Below are positions 9,198 through 18,427 of a stretch of 32,583 nucleotides of DNA, in pieces (the first letter of the stretch is position 1; each line of letters starts with the position of its first letter). The notes below the pieces were generated by a model that was given only the letters and a program-made list of their open reading frames with translations, ran no database searches and had not been told where the DNA came from. A program made the position numbers and the translations under genes. The stretch comes from Bacilli bacterium (GTDB lineage Bacteria > Bacillota_I > Bacilli_A > RF39 > UBA660): contig JAQUVS010000006.1 in the NCBI GenBank assembly GCA_028693275.1, positions 1-32,583 on the forward strand, in the 5' to 3' direction.

Positions 9198-12100
9198 ATG
9201 GAAGATAAAATACAGATATTATTTAGACAATTGAAACTGGATAATGAACATATAGAAAAATTTAAAGACCTTTCTTTAAAAAAAGTTATAGTTAATCAAA
9301 AACATAATATATGGACTTTTGTAATAGTTAGTCCTAGTTTATTAGAATTAGATGATTACATCCTTTTTGATAAAAAAGCAAAAGAAGCATTTAATAATAT
9401 AAGAGAAGTTTATATAAAAATAGAATCTGATAAACAAGAAAAAGAAAAGGTTTTAGAATATTATAATTTTATTTTAGATAAATGTAAAAAAACTTTGTTA
9501 ATTGCTAATATTTTTAGTGATTCTTTAACTAGAGTAGAAGATAATAAATATGTTATAGAAACAGAAAATGTAGTAGAAGAAAAACAAGCTAAGACTATAA
9601 TTAAAGAAGTTAATTTTTGGTATAACTTATGTGGTTTTTCTATTGAAGTAGGAGTATCTTTAAATTTAGAAAAAGAAAATAGTATTAAAGATGTTATAAA
9701 GTCTTCTTTAGATGTTGATTTGGATGTTAAACCAGTTGTTAAAAATATTCCTGTAAAGATAGAAGAAAAAGAAGAAAAGAAAGTATATAAAAGAGAAAAA
9801 AAAGAAGATGATCCTAGTTGTGTTCTTGGTAGAAGTATTAAAGATAATCCGGTTTTAATGAAGGGAATAGTTGGGGAAGAAAATAATATTACTGTTGAAG
9901 GATTTGTTTTTGGAACTGATTATTTTGAGTCTGCTAAAACAGATTTTAAGATCATTACTTTAAAGATTACTGATTATTCTGATAGTTTATATTGTAAAGT
10001 ATTCGTTAGAGATAATGATGAGTATGCTAGATTAAAAAAAGAACTAAAAGAAGGTAAATGGTTAAAAATAAGGGGTTATACTAAAAATGATCCTTATTCA
10101 AAAGAATTAGTTTTAAATGCTAGAGATATTTGTGTTTTAGATAAAGTAGTTGAAACAATAAAAGATAATGCTACTAATAAAAGAGTTGAATTACATGCTC
10201 ATACTAAAATGAGTCAAATGGATGGTTTAGTAGAAGCTAAAGACTTAATAAAACAAGCAATAAAGTGGGGACACAAAGCAATAGCTGTTACTGATCATAA
10301 TGGATGTCAAGCTTTTCCAGATATATATCATGTTGTTTGTGATGTTAATAAAGGTAAAGAAGAAAAAGATAAATTTAAAGCTATTTATGGAGCAGAATTA
10401 GTTTTAATAGATGATAGTGTTAATGTAGTTATTAATGGAACTAATGATAGTTTAGAAAATAGTACTTATGTTGTCTTTGACTTTGAAACTACTGGTTTTA
10501 ATGCTGGTGGTGGAGATAGTATTATTGAAGTTGGGGCAGTTAAAATTAAGAATGGAGAAATAATAGATAGATATAATAGACTTATTAATCCAGGTAAAAA
10601 ATTATCTGCAAAGATAACAGAGGTAACAAGTATAACTGATAATATGTTAATAGGAAGACCTGATGAAGAAACAGTTATAAAAGAATTTAAAGAATGGTTT
10701 ATGGATTTACCAATGGTAGCTCATAATGCAAAGTTTGATGTTTCATTTTTAAAGATGGCATATAGTAAATATAATCTAGGGGATTTTACTAATCCAGTTA
10801 TAGATACTTTAGAAATATCAAGAATAATTGATAATAATTATGCAAGACATAATTTAACTGCTTTAGTTAAAAGATATAATGTTCCTTGGGATGAAGAGTC
10901 TCATCATAGAGCAGATTATGATGCTGAAGGGACTGCTTTAGTATTTAGTAAAATGATAAAAAAATTAGTTGATACTAATTATGAAACAATTAATGATTTA
11001 AATAGATTAGTTTCAAAAGAAGAAATACATAAATATGGTAGAACTTATCATTTTAATATTTTAGTAAAAGACAAAGTAGGTTTGAAAAATTTATTTAAAA
11101 TTGTTTCTTTAGCTAATACTACTTATTTATATAAAGGGGCTAGAATATTACGTAGTGAAGTTGAAAAGCATCGTGAAGGTTTATTAATAGGTAGTGGTTG
11201 CTATGAAAGTGAAGTATTTATAGAAGCTAGAAGTAAAAATGATGAAGAGTTAAGTAATATAATTAATTTTTATGATTATGTAGAAGTGCAACCTATAGAT
11301 TGTTATGATCATTTATTACAATCAGGAGATTTTGCTAATAAAAATGAATTAAAAGAAAATATAGATAAAGTTATTAGAGTTACTAAAGAAGCTGGTAAGT
11401 TAATAGTAGCTACTGGTGATGTTCATCATTTGAAAAAAGATGATAAAATATATAGAGAAATAATAGTTAATCAAAAAGTTCCGGGTGGAGGTAGACATCC
11501 ACTTGCTAGAAATAATATTACTAGTATACCAAGTAATCATTTTAGAACTACAGAAGAAATGCTTAATGATTTTGATTATTTAGGAGCAGATTTAGCTCAA
11601 GAGTTAGTAATTGATAATCCTAATAAAATAGCTGATATGATTGAAATAATAGAAGTTATTATTGAGACTGGAGGAATTCCTTTCTCTCCTAAAATAGAAA
11701 ACTCTGCTGAAAGAGTTAGAGAACTTGTTTATAATAAAGCTCATAGTATGTATGGTGATGTTCTTCCTGAATTAATAGAAGAAAGAATTGATCAGGAACT
11801 TACAGGGATAATTAAGGGTGGATTTGATGTTATTTATTTAATAGCTCAGATGTTAGTTAAAAAGAGTAATGATGACGGTTATATTGTTGGATCTCGTGGT
11901 TCAGTTGGTTCATCGTTTGTTGCTACAATGATGGGAATAACAGAAGTTAATCCTTTGCCAGCCCATTATTTATGTAGGGAATGTAAAACTTCTTTATTTG
12001 AAGTTAATGGAGAAGCACTTGGAAAAGAATATTCTAGTGGTTACGATTTACCAGATATGAATTGTCCTAAGTGTAATGCTTTACTTGGGAAAGAAGGGCA

Positions 12101-13592
12101 AGATATGCCGTTTGCTACTTTCCTTGGATTTGATGCGGATAAAGTACCAGATATAGATTTGAACTTCTCTGGAGAGTATCAATGGAGAGCTCATGAATAT
12201 ACTAAGGAATTATTTGGTATTGATAATGTTTATAGAGCAGGAACAATCGGAACTGTTGCTGATAAGACAGCTTTTGGTTTTGTAAAAGGTTACTGTGAAG
12301 ATAAAGGAATATCTAATATGAGAACAGCAGAAACAGAACGTATTGCCCTTGGGTGTACAGGTGTTAAAAGAACAACTGGACAACATCCAGGAGGAATAGT
12401 TGTAATTCCAGGTTATATGGATGTTTTTGATTTTACTCCTTTCCAATTTCCTGCGGATGATCCTAATTCTTTATGGAGAACAACTCACTTTGATTATCAT
12501 GCAATAGATCAAGATGTTTTAAAACTTGATATACTTGGACACGATGATCCTACAGTTCTTAGAATGTTACAAGATTTAAGCGGAATAGATGTTTTAACTT
12601 TACCGTTTGATGATCCTAAAGTACTTAGTTTATTATCTTCAACTGAAGCTCTTGGAGTTAAAGAAGAAGATGTATTATGTCCAACTGGAACATTAGGTTT
12701 ACCAGAACTTGGTACTAAATTTGTTATTAATATGTTAGTAGAAACAAAACCAAAATCATTTGGAGAATTAGTTAAAATATCAGGTTTATCACATGGTACT
12801 GATGTATGGGCTGGAAATGCTAGTGAGTTAATTGCTAATAATGTAGTCCCATTTAAAAAAGTTATTGGTTGTCGTGATGATATAATGGTTAACTTAATGA
12901 ACTGGGGTATGGAACCTAAAAAAGCTTTTAAAATTATGGAATTTGTTCGTAAGGGAAAACCTAGTAAGGAACCAGAAGCATGGGCAGGTTTTGCAGCAGA
13001 AATGAAAGAGAAAAATATACCGGAATGGTATATAGAGTCTTGTAGAAAAATTAAGTACATGTTCCCAAAAGCGCATGCTTGTGCATATGTAATGAGTGCT
13101 CTTAGAGTAGCATGGTTTAAAGTATATAAACCAGTTCTTTATTATTGTACTTTTATGTCTATTAGAGCAAATGACTTTGATATAGATACGATGATAAAAG
13201 GATATAATTCTATAAAAAACAAGATGGAAGAATTAACTAATAAGGGTTATGAAGCATCTAATAAAGAGACAAATATTTTAGAAACATTAAAAATAGCTTT
13301 GGAAGCTTCAGCTAGAGGAGTTAGATTTGGTGATATAGATATTTATAAGAGTGATGATCAAAAATTTACTATTGCTGAAGATGGTGTAACTTTAATTCCT
13401 CCATTTAGAACAATTGAAGGATTAGGGGAAAACGTTGCTAAAAATATTGTTGAAGAAAGAAAAATAAGACCTTTTATAAGTATTGAAGATTTACAAAAAA
13501 GAGGAAAGATTTCTTCTACAATTATTGATAGAATGAGACTAATGGGAATTTTAAAAGAATTACCTGAGTCTAGTCAAATGACTTTATTTTAG
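9198..13592 (+). CDS. polC: DNA polymerase III subunit alpha, Gram-positive PolC with DEDDh 3'-5' exonuclease
   Basis: PHP ELHAHTKMSQMDG/AVTDHNG, exonuclease VVFDFETTGFNAGGGDSIIEVGAV, zinc motif CRECKTSLF...CPKCNALL, PDIDLNFSGEYQ; SD AGGAGGG. Confidence 0.97.
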   Translation: MEDKIQILFRQLKLDNEHIEKFKDLSLKKVIVNQKHNIWTFVIVSPSLLELDDYILFDKKAKEAFNNIREVYIKIESDKQEKEKVLEYYNFILDKCKKTLLIANIFSDSLTRVEDNKYVIETENVVEEKQAKTIIKEVNFWYNLCGFSIEVGVSLNLEKENSIKDVIKSSLDVDLDVKPVVKNIPVKIEEKEEKKVYKREKKEDDPSCVLGRSIKDNPVLMKGIVGEENNITVEGFVFGTDYFESAKTDFKIITLKITDYSDSLYCKVFVRDNDEYARLKKELKEGKWLKIRGYTKNDPYSKELVLNARDICVLDKVVETIKDNATNKRVELHAHTKMSQMDGLVEAKDLIKQAIKWGHKAIAVTDHNGCQAFPDIYHVVCDVNKGKEEKDKFKAIYGAELVLIDDSVNVVINGTNDSLENSTYVVFDFETTGFNAGGGDSIIEVGAVKIKNGEIIDRYNRLINPGKKLSAKITEVTSITDNMLIGRPDEETVIKEFKEWFMDLPMVAHNAKFDVSFLKMAYSKYNLGDFTNPVIDTLEISRIIDNNYARHNLTALVKRYNVPWDEESHHRADYDAEGTALVFSKMIKKLVDTNYETINDLNRLVSKEEIHKYGRTYHFNILVKDKVGLKNLFKIVSLANTTYLYKGARILRSEVEKHREGLLIGSGCYESEVFIEARSKNDEELSNIINFYDYVEVQPIDCYDHLLQSGDFANKNELKENIDKVIRVTKEAGKLIVATGDVHHLKKDDKIYREIIVNQKVPGGGRHPLARNNITSIPSNHFRTTEEMLNDFDYLGADLAQELVIDNPNKIADMIEIIEVIIETGGIPFSPKIENSAERVRELVYNKAHSMYGDVLPELIEERIDQELTGIIKGGFDVIYLIAQMLVKKSNDDGYIVGSRGSVGSSFVATMMGITEVNPLPAHYLCRECKTSLFEVNGEALGKEYSSGYDLPDMNCPKCNALLGKEGQDMPFATFLGFDADKVPDIDLNFSGEYQWRAHEYTKELFGIDNVYRAGTIGTVADKTAFGFVKGYCEDKGISNMRTAETERIALGCTGVKRTTGQHPGGIVVIPGYMDVFDFTPFQFPADDPNSLWRTTHFDYHAIDQDVLKLDILGHDDPTVLRMLQDLSGIDVLTLPFDDPKVLSLLSSTEALGVKEEDVLCPTGTLGLPELGTKFVINMLVETKPKSFGELVKISGLSHGTDVWAGNASELIANNVVPFKKVIGCRDDIMVNLMNWGMEPKKAFKIMEFVRKGKPSKEPEAWAGFAAEMKEKNIPEWYIESCRKIKYMFPKAHACAYVMSALRVAWFKVYKPVLYYCTFMSIRANDFDIDTMIKGYNSIKNKMEELTNKGYEASNKETNILETLKIALEASARGVRFGDIDIYKSDDQKFTIAEDGVTLIPPFRTIEGLGENVAKNIVEERKIRPFISIEDLQKRGKISSTIIDRMRLMGILKELPESSQMTLF

Positions 13593-13602
13593 GGGTGTTT
13601 TT

Positions 13603-14334
13603 ATGAATAAGATTGGTGTTTTTGATTCTGGTATTGGTGGAATAACTGTTTTAAAAGAGATTATTAAATTAATACCAAATTATGAATATGTTTATTATAG
13701 TGATTCTTTTAATAATCCTTATGGTAATAAAACTAAAGAAGAACTATATGTAATTGTTAAAAATGTAATAGATAAATTAATTATGATGGATTGTAATATA
13801 ATAGTTATTGCTTGTAATACTGCTAGTGCAATTTGTGTAGATGATATTAGAGAAGAATATAAAGATATTATTATTGTCGCAGTAGAACCTGCTATTAAGA
13901 TGATTAATGATTATGGTCACACTGATAATGTATTATTACTAGCTACCAAAGGGACTGTAGAAAGTACTAGATTTAAAAATTTATATGAAAAATATAATAA
14001 TAACAATACTTATGTTTATACACCTTTAAACTTAGCTAGTTTAATTGAAGAAGGTAATAGTCGTAAAATAAATGAGTGCCTAAAAGTAGAATTAAGAGGT
14101 TTTGTTGATAAGGAAATAAATGTAGTTATTTTAGGATGCACACATTATCCTTTAGTAAAAGATAAAATTAAAAAGATTTTAGGTAATCAGATATTTTATG
14201 ATGGAAGTATTGGAGTAGCTAAAAGAGTAAAAAGTTTTATTAAAGAAGAAACTAAATTTAAAATTACTTTTATAGATAGTTCAAATTCAAAAGAAAAAGA
14301 GATTAGGTTTTTTGACTTGTTGTCAAAAAAATAG
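13603..14334 (+). CDS. murI: Glutamate racemase
   Basis: IGVFDSGIGGITVLKEI, ACNTASA, GCTHYPLV. Confidence 0.95.
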   Translation: MNKIGVFDSGIGGITVLKEIIKLIPNYEYVYYSDSFNNPYGNKTKEELYVIVKNVIDKLIMMDCNIIVIACNTASAICVDDIREEYKDIIIVAVEPAIKMINDYGHTDNVLLLATKGTVESTRFKNLYEKYNNNNTYVYTPLNLASLIEEGNSRKINECLKVELRGFVDKEINVVILGCTHYPLVKDKIKKILGNQIFYDGSIGVAKRVKSFIKEETKFKITFIDSSNSKEKEIRFFDLLSKK

Positions 14335-14363
14335 TCTTTTTTTGTTAAATCAATTGTAAATAA

Positions 14364-14392
14364 TTGTATATATTATTCCTAAGTGATATACT
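14364..14392 (+). promoter_or_regulatory. Sigma-A-type promoter TTGTAT-N17-TATACT with TG extension
   Basis: -35 14364-14369, -10 14387-14392. The ORF-track start at 14364 lies in the -35, so the real start is downstream. Confidence 0.6.
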
Positions 14393-14408
14393 TTATATAG
14401 GTGATAAT

Positions 14409-15131
14409 ATGGTTATTAAAATTAAAAATTTAGATATAAATTATATTAGATATGGTTCATCAAAGAGAAATATTATTCTTCTACATGGTTGGGGGCAAAA
14501 TATAGAGATGATGAAACCTATAGGAGATAAATTAAGTGAAGAATTTAATGTAACTATTATTGATTTTCCAGGTTTTGGAGAAAGTGATAGATTATATGAA
14601 TTGTGGACTATTTCTGATTATGTAGAAATGTTACATGAGTTTGTACATAAATTAAAAATAGATAATCCTATATTAATAGGTCATTCTTTTGGTGGAAGAG
14701 TGGCTATAAAATATTCTTCTATTTATGATGTAGAAAAGGTTGTTTTATTTGGAGCACCTTGTATACGAGAAAATAAGAAAAGTATTAAAGAAGAAATTCT
14801 TAAAAAAATAAAAAAATTACCTGGATTAAAAAAACTAGGGGACTATGCTAAAAAATATATTGGATCAGAAGATTATAGAAATGCTTCTCCTATTATGAGA
14901 GATACTTTAGTAAAAGTAGTTAATGAAGACTTAAGTATGGATGCTAAAAAAATAAAAAAACCAGTATTATTAATATGGGGAACAAATGACGAGGCTGCTC
15001 CGATTGAAGACGCTAGAAAACTTGAAGCAATATTAGAAGATGGTGGTTTAGTAGAATTACCAGGATGTACACATTATGCTTATTTAGAAGCATTACCACA
15101 AGTTATAAATATATTAAAAACATTTTTATAG
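14409..15131 (+). CDS. Alpha/beta hydrolase
   Basis: LLHGWGQN, IGHSFGG nucleophile elbow, LIWGTNDEAAP, GCTHYAYLE; start moved to ATG 14409 behind GGTGATAAT. Confidence 0.88.
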   Translation: MVIKIKNLDINYIRYGSSKRNIILLHGWGQNIEMMKPIGDKLSEEFNVTIIDFPGFGESDRLYELWTISDYVEMLHEFVHKLKIDNPILIGHSFGGRVAIKYSSIYDVEKVVLFGAPCIRENKKSIKEEILKKIKKLPGLKKLGDYAKKYIGSEDYRNASPIMRDTLVKVVNEDLSMDAKKIKKPVLLIWGTNDEAAPIEDARKLEAILEDGGLVELPGCTHYAYLEALPQVINILKTFL

Positions 15132-15140
15132 GAGGATTTT

Positions 15141-16739
15141 ATGAATTTATTTACAACAACAATGTTACTTATACTTATATATAATATTATTAAAAATAAG
15201 AAATCTTTACATATGCTACAACAAAATTTATATAACATGAATAATAGATATATTAAATGGATTAAAAATAATAAGAAAGATTCTTTTTTACATTTTGATT
15301 TAATATCATTAATTCTTTTAATTATTTCATTTATATTAAAAAACAATATATCTGTTTATCTTACTTTGGTAGCATTTTTTATTTATATAATAGGGATGAT
15401 AGATATAAGAAAAAGAATGGCTTTAGAAAATACTAAAAAACCATTAGTAATAACTAAGAGAGTTCAAAGACTTATTATAACTTTATCTATAATTTACTTT
15501 ATACCAATTATTGTATATATTTCTAATAATGATTATAAATATTTATCATTAATTATTTTAGGAATATTATCTTCTTTTAGTTATTTAGTATGTTTAGTAG
15601 CAGTATTTATAAATATACCAGTAGAAAAATTTGTTTATAAATATTATGAAAATAAAGCTAAAACCAAACTTAAAAAGATGGATAAATTAAAAGTTGTTGG
15701 AATTACTGGAAGTTATGGTAAAACAAGTAGTAAAAATATTTTAAATGATATATTAAATATTAAATATGTTTCAAAACCTACACCTAAGAATTTAAATACA
15801 GAATATGGACTTATGATTACTATAAATAATCATTTAGATAAATTTGATGAGATTTTTATAGCTGAGATGGGTGCTTATAAAGTAGGAGAAATAAAAACTT
15901 TATGTGATATGGTTAAACCTAAATATGGAATACTTACAACTATAGGAAAGGCTCATTTAGAAACTTTTGGTAGTGAGCTTAATATAGAAAATACTAAATT
16001 TGAGTTAATTGAGTCATTACCTAGTGATGGTGTTGCTGTTTTAAATGGTGATGACATTAGACAAGTAAATCATAGAATAAAAAGTGCTTGTAAAAAAATC
16101 TGGATAGGTATTGATAATAAAGATGTAGATGTTTTAGCTACTAATATTAAATCTAATCATAAAGGAAGTACTTTTGATATTATATTTAAAGGTGGTAGTG
16201 AAAAATATACTTTTGAAACTAAGCTTTTGGGTAATAATAATATTTATAATATTTTAGCTGGTATTGCTCTTGGTAGAGAACTTGGAATGACAATTAATGA
16301 ACTTGTTCAAGGTGTTAGAAAAGTAAAGAGTATAGAACATAGATTAGAACTTAAGAAAATAGGTGATATCAATATGATTGATGATGCTTATAATTCTAAT
16401 CCTGTTGGAGCAAAAATGGCTCTAGATGTTCTTGAAATGATGCCAGGAGATAAGGTAGTAGTTACACCTGGAATGATAGAACTTGGAGAAAAAGAAGAAG
16501 AATTAAATAATATTTTTGGTAGACAAATTGCTAAAGTAGCGGATTATGTTATATTAGTTGGTGAAAAGAAAACTAAGCCTATATATGAAGGATTAGTTGG
16601 AAGTGATTTTGATAGTAAAAAAATATTTATAACTAATGATGTTAAGGAATCATTCTTAATAATAAATAAATTAAAAGGAAAGAAAGATATATACGCATTA
16701 TTTGAAAATGATTTACCAGATTCATATAATGAAAAATAG
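15141..16739 (+). CDS. murF: Mur ligase, MurF-like (UDP-MurNAc-tripeptide:D-Ala-D-Ala ligase), with N-terminal multi-TM extension
   Basis: GITGSYGKTSSKN P-loop, IAEMGAYKVGEI, TTIGKAHLETF, NGDD, DDAYNSNP; hydrophobic N-terminal ~170 aa; next gene is ddl. Confidence 0.82.
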   Translation: MNLFTTTMLLILIYNIIKNKKSLHMLQQNLYNMNNRYIKWIKNNKKDSFLHFDLISLILLIISFILKNNISVYLTLVAFFIYIIGMIDIRKRMALENTKKPLVITKRVQRLIITLSIIYFIPIIVYISNNDYKYLSLIILGILSSFSYLVCLVAVFINIPVEKFVYKYYENKAKTKLKKMDKLKVVGITGSYGKTSSKNILNDILNIKYVSKPTPKNLNTEYGLMITINNHLDKFDEIFIAEMGAYKVGEIKTLCDMVKPKYGILTTIGKAHLETFGSELNIENTKFELIESLPSDGVAVLNGDDIRQVNHRIKSACKKIWIGIDNKDVDVLATNIKSNHKGSTFDIIFKGGSEKYTFETKLLGNNNIYNILAGIALGRELGMTINELVQGVRKVKSIEHRLELKKIGDINMIDDAYNSNPVGAKMALDVLEMMPGDKVVVTPGMIELGEKEEELNNIFGRQIAKVADYVILVGEKKTKPIYEGLVGSDFDSKKIFITNDVKESFLIINKLKGKKDIYALFENDLPDSYNEK

Positions 16740-16751
16740 TGGAGGATTAAA

Positions 16752-17957
16752 ATGAAAATAAAAGTTGGAGTAATTTTTGGAGGAAGAACTGTTGAACATG
16801 AAGTAAGTGTAATATCTGCAGTTCAAGCGATGTGTAAAATGGATGGAGAAAAATATGAAATTATTCCTATTTACATATCTAAAGATGGCGAATGGTATAC
16901 AGGAGAAGTTTTAAAAGAAATAGAAACATTTCAAGATATGGATTTAATGAAGAGATATTCTAAAAATGTTGTATTATATCAAAAAAATGGTGCTTTTTTA
17001 CTTCAAACAAAAGGGTTGTTTAAAAGAATAGTTAAAGATTTAGATATTGTATTTCCAATAGTGCATGGTACAACTGTAGAAGATGGTACATTACAAGGAT
17101 ATTTAGAAACAATTGGGGTTCCTTATGTAGGTGTTGATGTATATTCAGCTGTAGTAGGACAAGATAAAGTATATATGAAACAAATATTTAAAAGTGAAGA
17201 ATTACCAATTACTAATTATGTTTGGTTTTATGATAATGAGTATCAAGAAGATAGAGATGAACTATTAAAAAGAATAGAAAAAAATCTAAAATATCCAGTA
17301 CTTGTAAAACCTTCTTTATTAGGCAGTAGTGTAGGTATTAAAAAAGCAAAGAATACATCTGAATTAATTGAAGCTATAGAAGAAGCTATTATGTATGATA
17401 AAAAAATAGTAGTAGAAGAAATGGTTTTAAATTTAAAAGAGGTTAATATAAGTGTTTTAGGTAATTACGAAAATCAAAATTTAAGTGTTATTGAACAAGT
17501 TATAACTAAAAATGATTTATTAACTTATGAAGATAAATATATTGGTAATGGAAAGACTAAAGGGGCAAAAAGAGGTTCTAAAGGAAAAGGAATGGTTGCT
17601 GCTGATAGAATTATTCCAGCTAAGGTAACGGAAAAAGAAGAAGAAGCTATTGGAGATATTGCTATTAGAGCTTTTAAAGCGCTAGGAACATCAGGATGTT
17701 GTAGAATTGATTTCTTAATAGATGAAAAAACTAATAAGATATATATAAATGAAATAAATAATATTCCTGGATCTTTATCATTTTATTTATGGGAACCTAA
17801 AGGAAAAGATTATTCTGATTTATTAGATGATATGATAAATATTGGAATTAAAAATTATAAAAATAAGAGTGCAAAGATTAGATCTTTTGATACTAATATT
17901 TTAAAAGGATTCTCAGAAGGTAATGGAATCAAGGGAAGTAAAGGGAAACTTAGATAA
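16752..17957 (+). CDS. ddl: D-alanine--D-alanine ligase (ATP-grasp)
   Basis: VGVIFGGRTVEHEVSVISA, HGTTVEDGTLQGYLE, VKPSLLGSSVGIKKA, RIDFL, INEINNIPGSL. Confidence 0.9.
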   Translation: MKIKVGVIFGGRTVEHEVSVISAVQAMCKMDGEKYEIIPIYISKDGEWYTGEVLKEIETFQDMDLMKRYSKNVVLYQKNGAFLLQTKGLFKRIVKDLDIVFPIVHGTTVEDGTLQGYLETIGVPYVGVDVYSAVVGQDKVYMKQIFKSEELPITNYVWFYDNEYQEDRDELLKRIEKNLKYPVLVKPSLLGSSVGIKKAKNTSELIEAIEEAIMYDKKIVVEEMVLNLKEVNISVLGNYENQNLSVIEQVITKNDLLTYEDKYIGNGKTKGAKRGSKGKGMVAADRIIPAKVTEKEEEAIGDIAIRAFKALGTSGCCRIDFLIDEKTNKIYINEINNIPGSLSFYLWEPKGKDYSDLLDDMINIGIKNYKNKSAKIRSFDTNILKGFSEGNGIKGSKGKLR

Positions 17958-18002
17958 AAAAATAAAAAAAAATTATTTTAAATACTAGAAATTTTTATAT
18001 TT

Positions 18003-18013
18003 TATGTTATAAT
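18003..18013 (+). promoter_or_regulatory. Extended -10 promoter of tRNA-Lys (TATGTTATAAT)
   Basis: TG-n-TATAAT; predicted start ~18020 gives a ~15-nt leader. Confidence 0.7.
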
Positions 18014-18034
18014 GGTTAAGTAATTATTAATTAC

Positions 18035-18110
18035 GGACTGTTAGCTCAGTTGGTAGAGCAACTGACTCTTAATCAGTGGGTCCACGGTTCAAGCCCGTGA
18101 CAGTCCACCA
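18035..18110 (+). tRNA. tRNA-Lys (CTT)
   Basis: Complete cloverleaf, anticodon loop CTCTTAA, encoded CCA. Confidence 0.96.
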
Positions 18111-18120
18111 TTATGATTAT

Positions 18121-18147
18121 AAAAGATTGATTAATCAATCTTTTTTT
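18121..18147 (+). terminator. Intrinsic terminator after tRNA-Lys
   Basis: AAAGATTGA-TTAA-TCAATCTTT followed by T-tract. Confidence 0.9.
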
Positions 18148-18157
18148 GTTAAAGGTA

Positions 18158-18187
18158 TTGACTTACTTTTGATATATATATTATAAT
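18158..18187 (+). promoter_or_regulatory. Promoter P1 of tRNA-Ile: TTGACT-N18-TATAAT
   Basis: -35 18158-18163, -10 18182-18187. Confidence 0.7.
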
Positions 18188-18220
18188 AGCGTTGTTGCTG
18201 ATAAAAATATATTAAAAGTC

Positions 18221-18249
18221 TTGTAAAATAGTTATTTTTATTGTAATAT
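18221..18249 (+). promoter_or_regulatory. Promoter P2 of tRNA-Ile: TTGTAA-N17-TAATAT
   Basis: -35 18221-18226, -10 18244-18249. Confidence 0.5.
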
Positions 18250-18271
18250 TAATTCAGTCGCAATTATAAAT

Positions 18272-18348
<77 letters not shown>

Positions 18349-18360
18349 TTTATAGTGATT

Positions 18361-18385
18361 AAACAAGAGAAATCTTGTTTTTTTT
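18361..18385 (+). terminator. Intrinsic terminator after tRNA-Ile
   Basis: AAACAAGA-GAAA-TCTTGTTT (GNRA loop) followed by Ts. Confidence 0.9.
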
Positions 18386-18427
18386 ATGTTACTAATGTAT
18401 TATAAATATATAGGAAGAAGGTATATT

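Noticed and set aside
12509-13060. 183-aa minus-strand ORF inside polC
   Set aside because: Antisense to a well-conserved polC region; no SD or protein-like motifs; shadow of polC codon usage.
12210-13076. Other minus-strand ORFs (78 and 60 aa) in polC
   Set aside because: Same reason: antisense shadows without supporting signals.
14281-14348. Terminator-like repeat TTTTTTGAC-TTGTT-GTCAAAAAA at the murI end
   Set aside because: Stem is followed by As, and the T-tract comes ~9 nt later; ambiguous, not called.
15080-15346. 88-aa minus-strand ORF
   Set aside because: Antisense to the hydrolase/murF junction; composition typical of spurious AT-rich ORFs.
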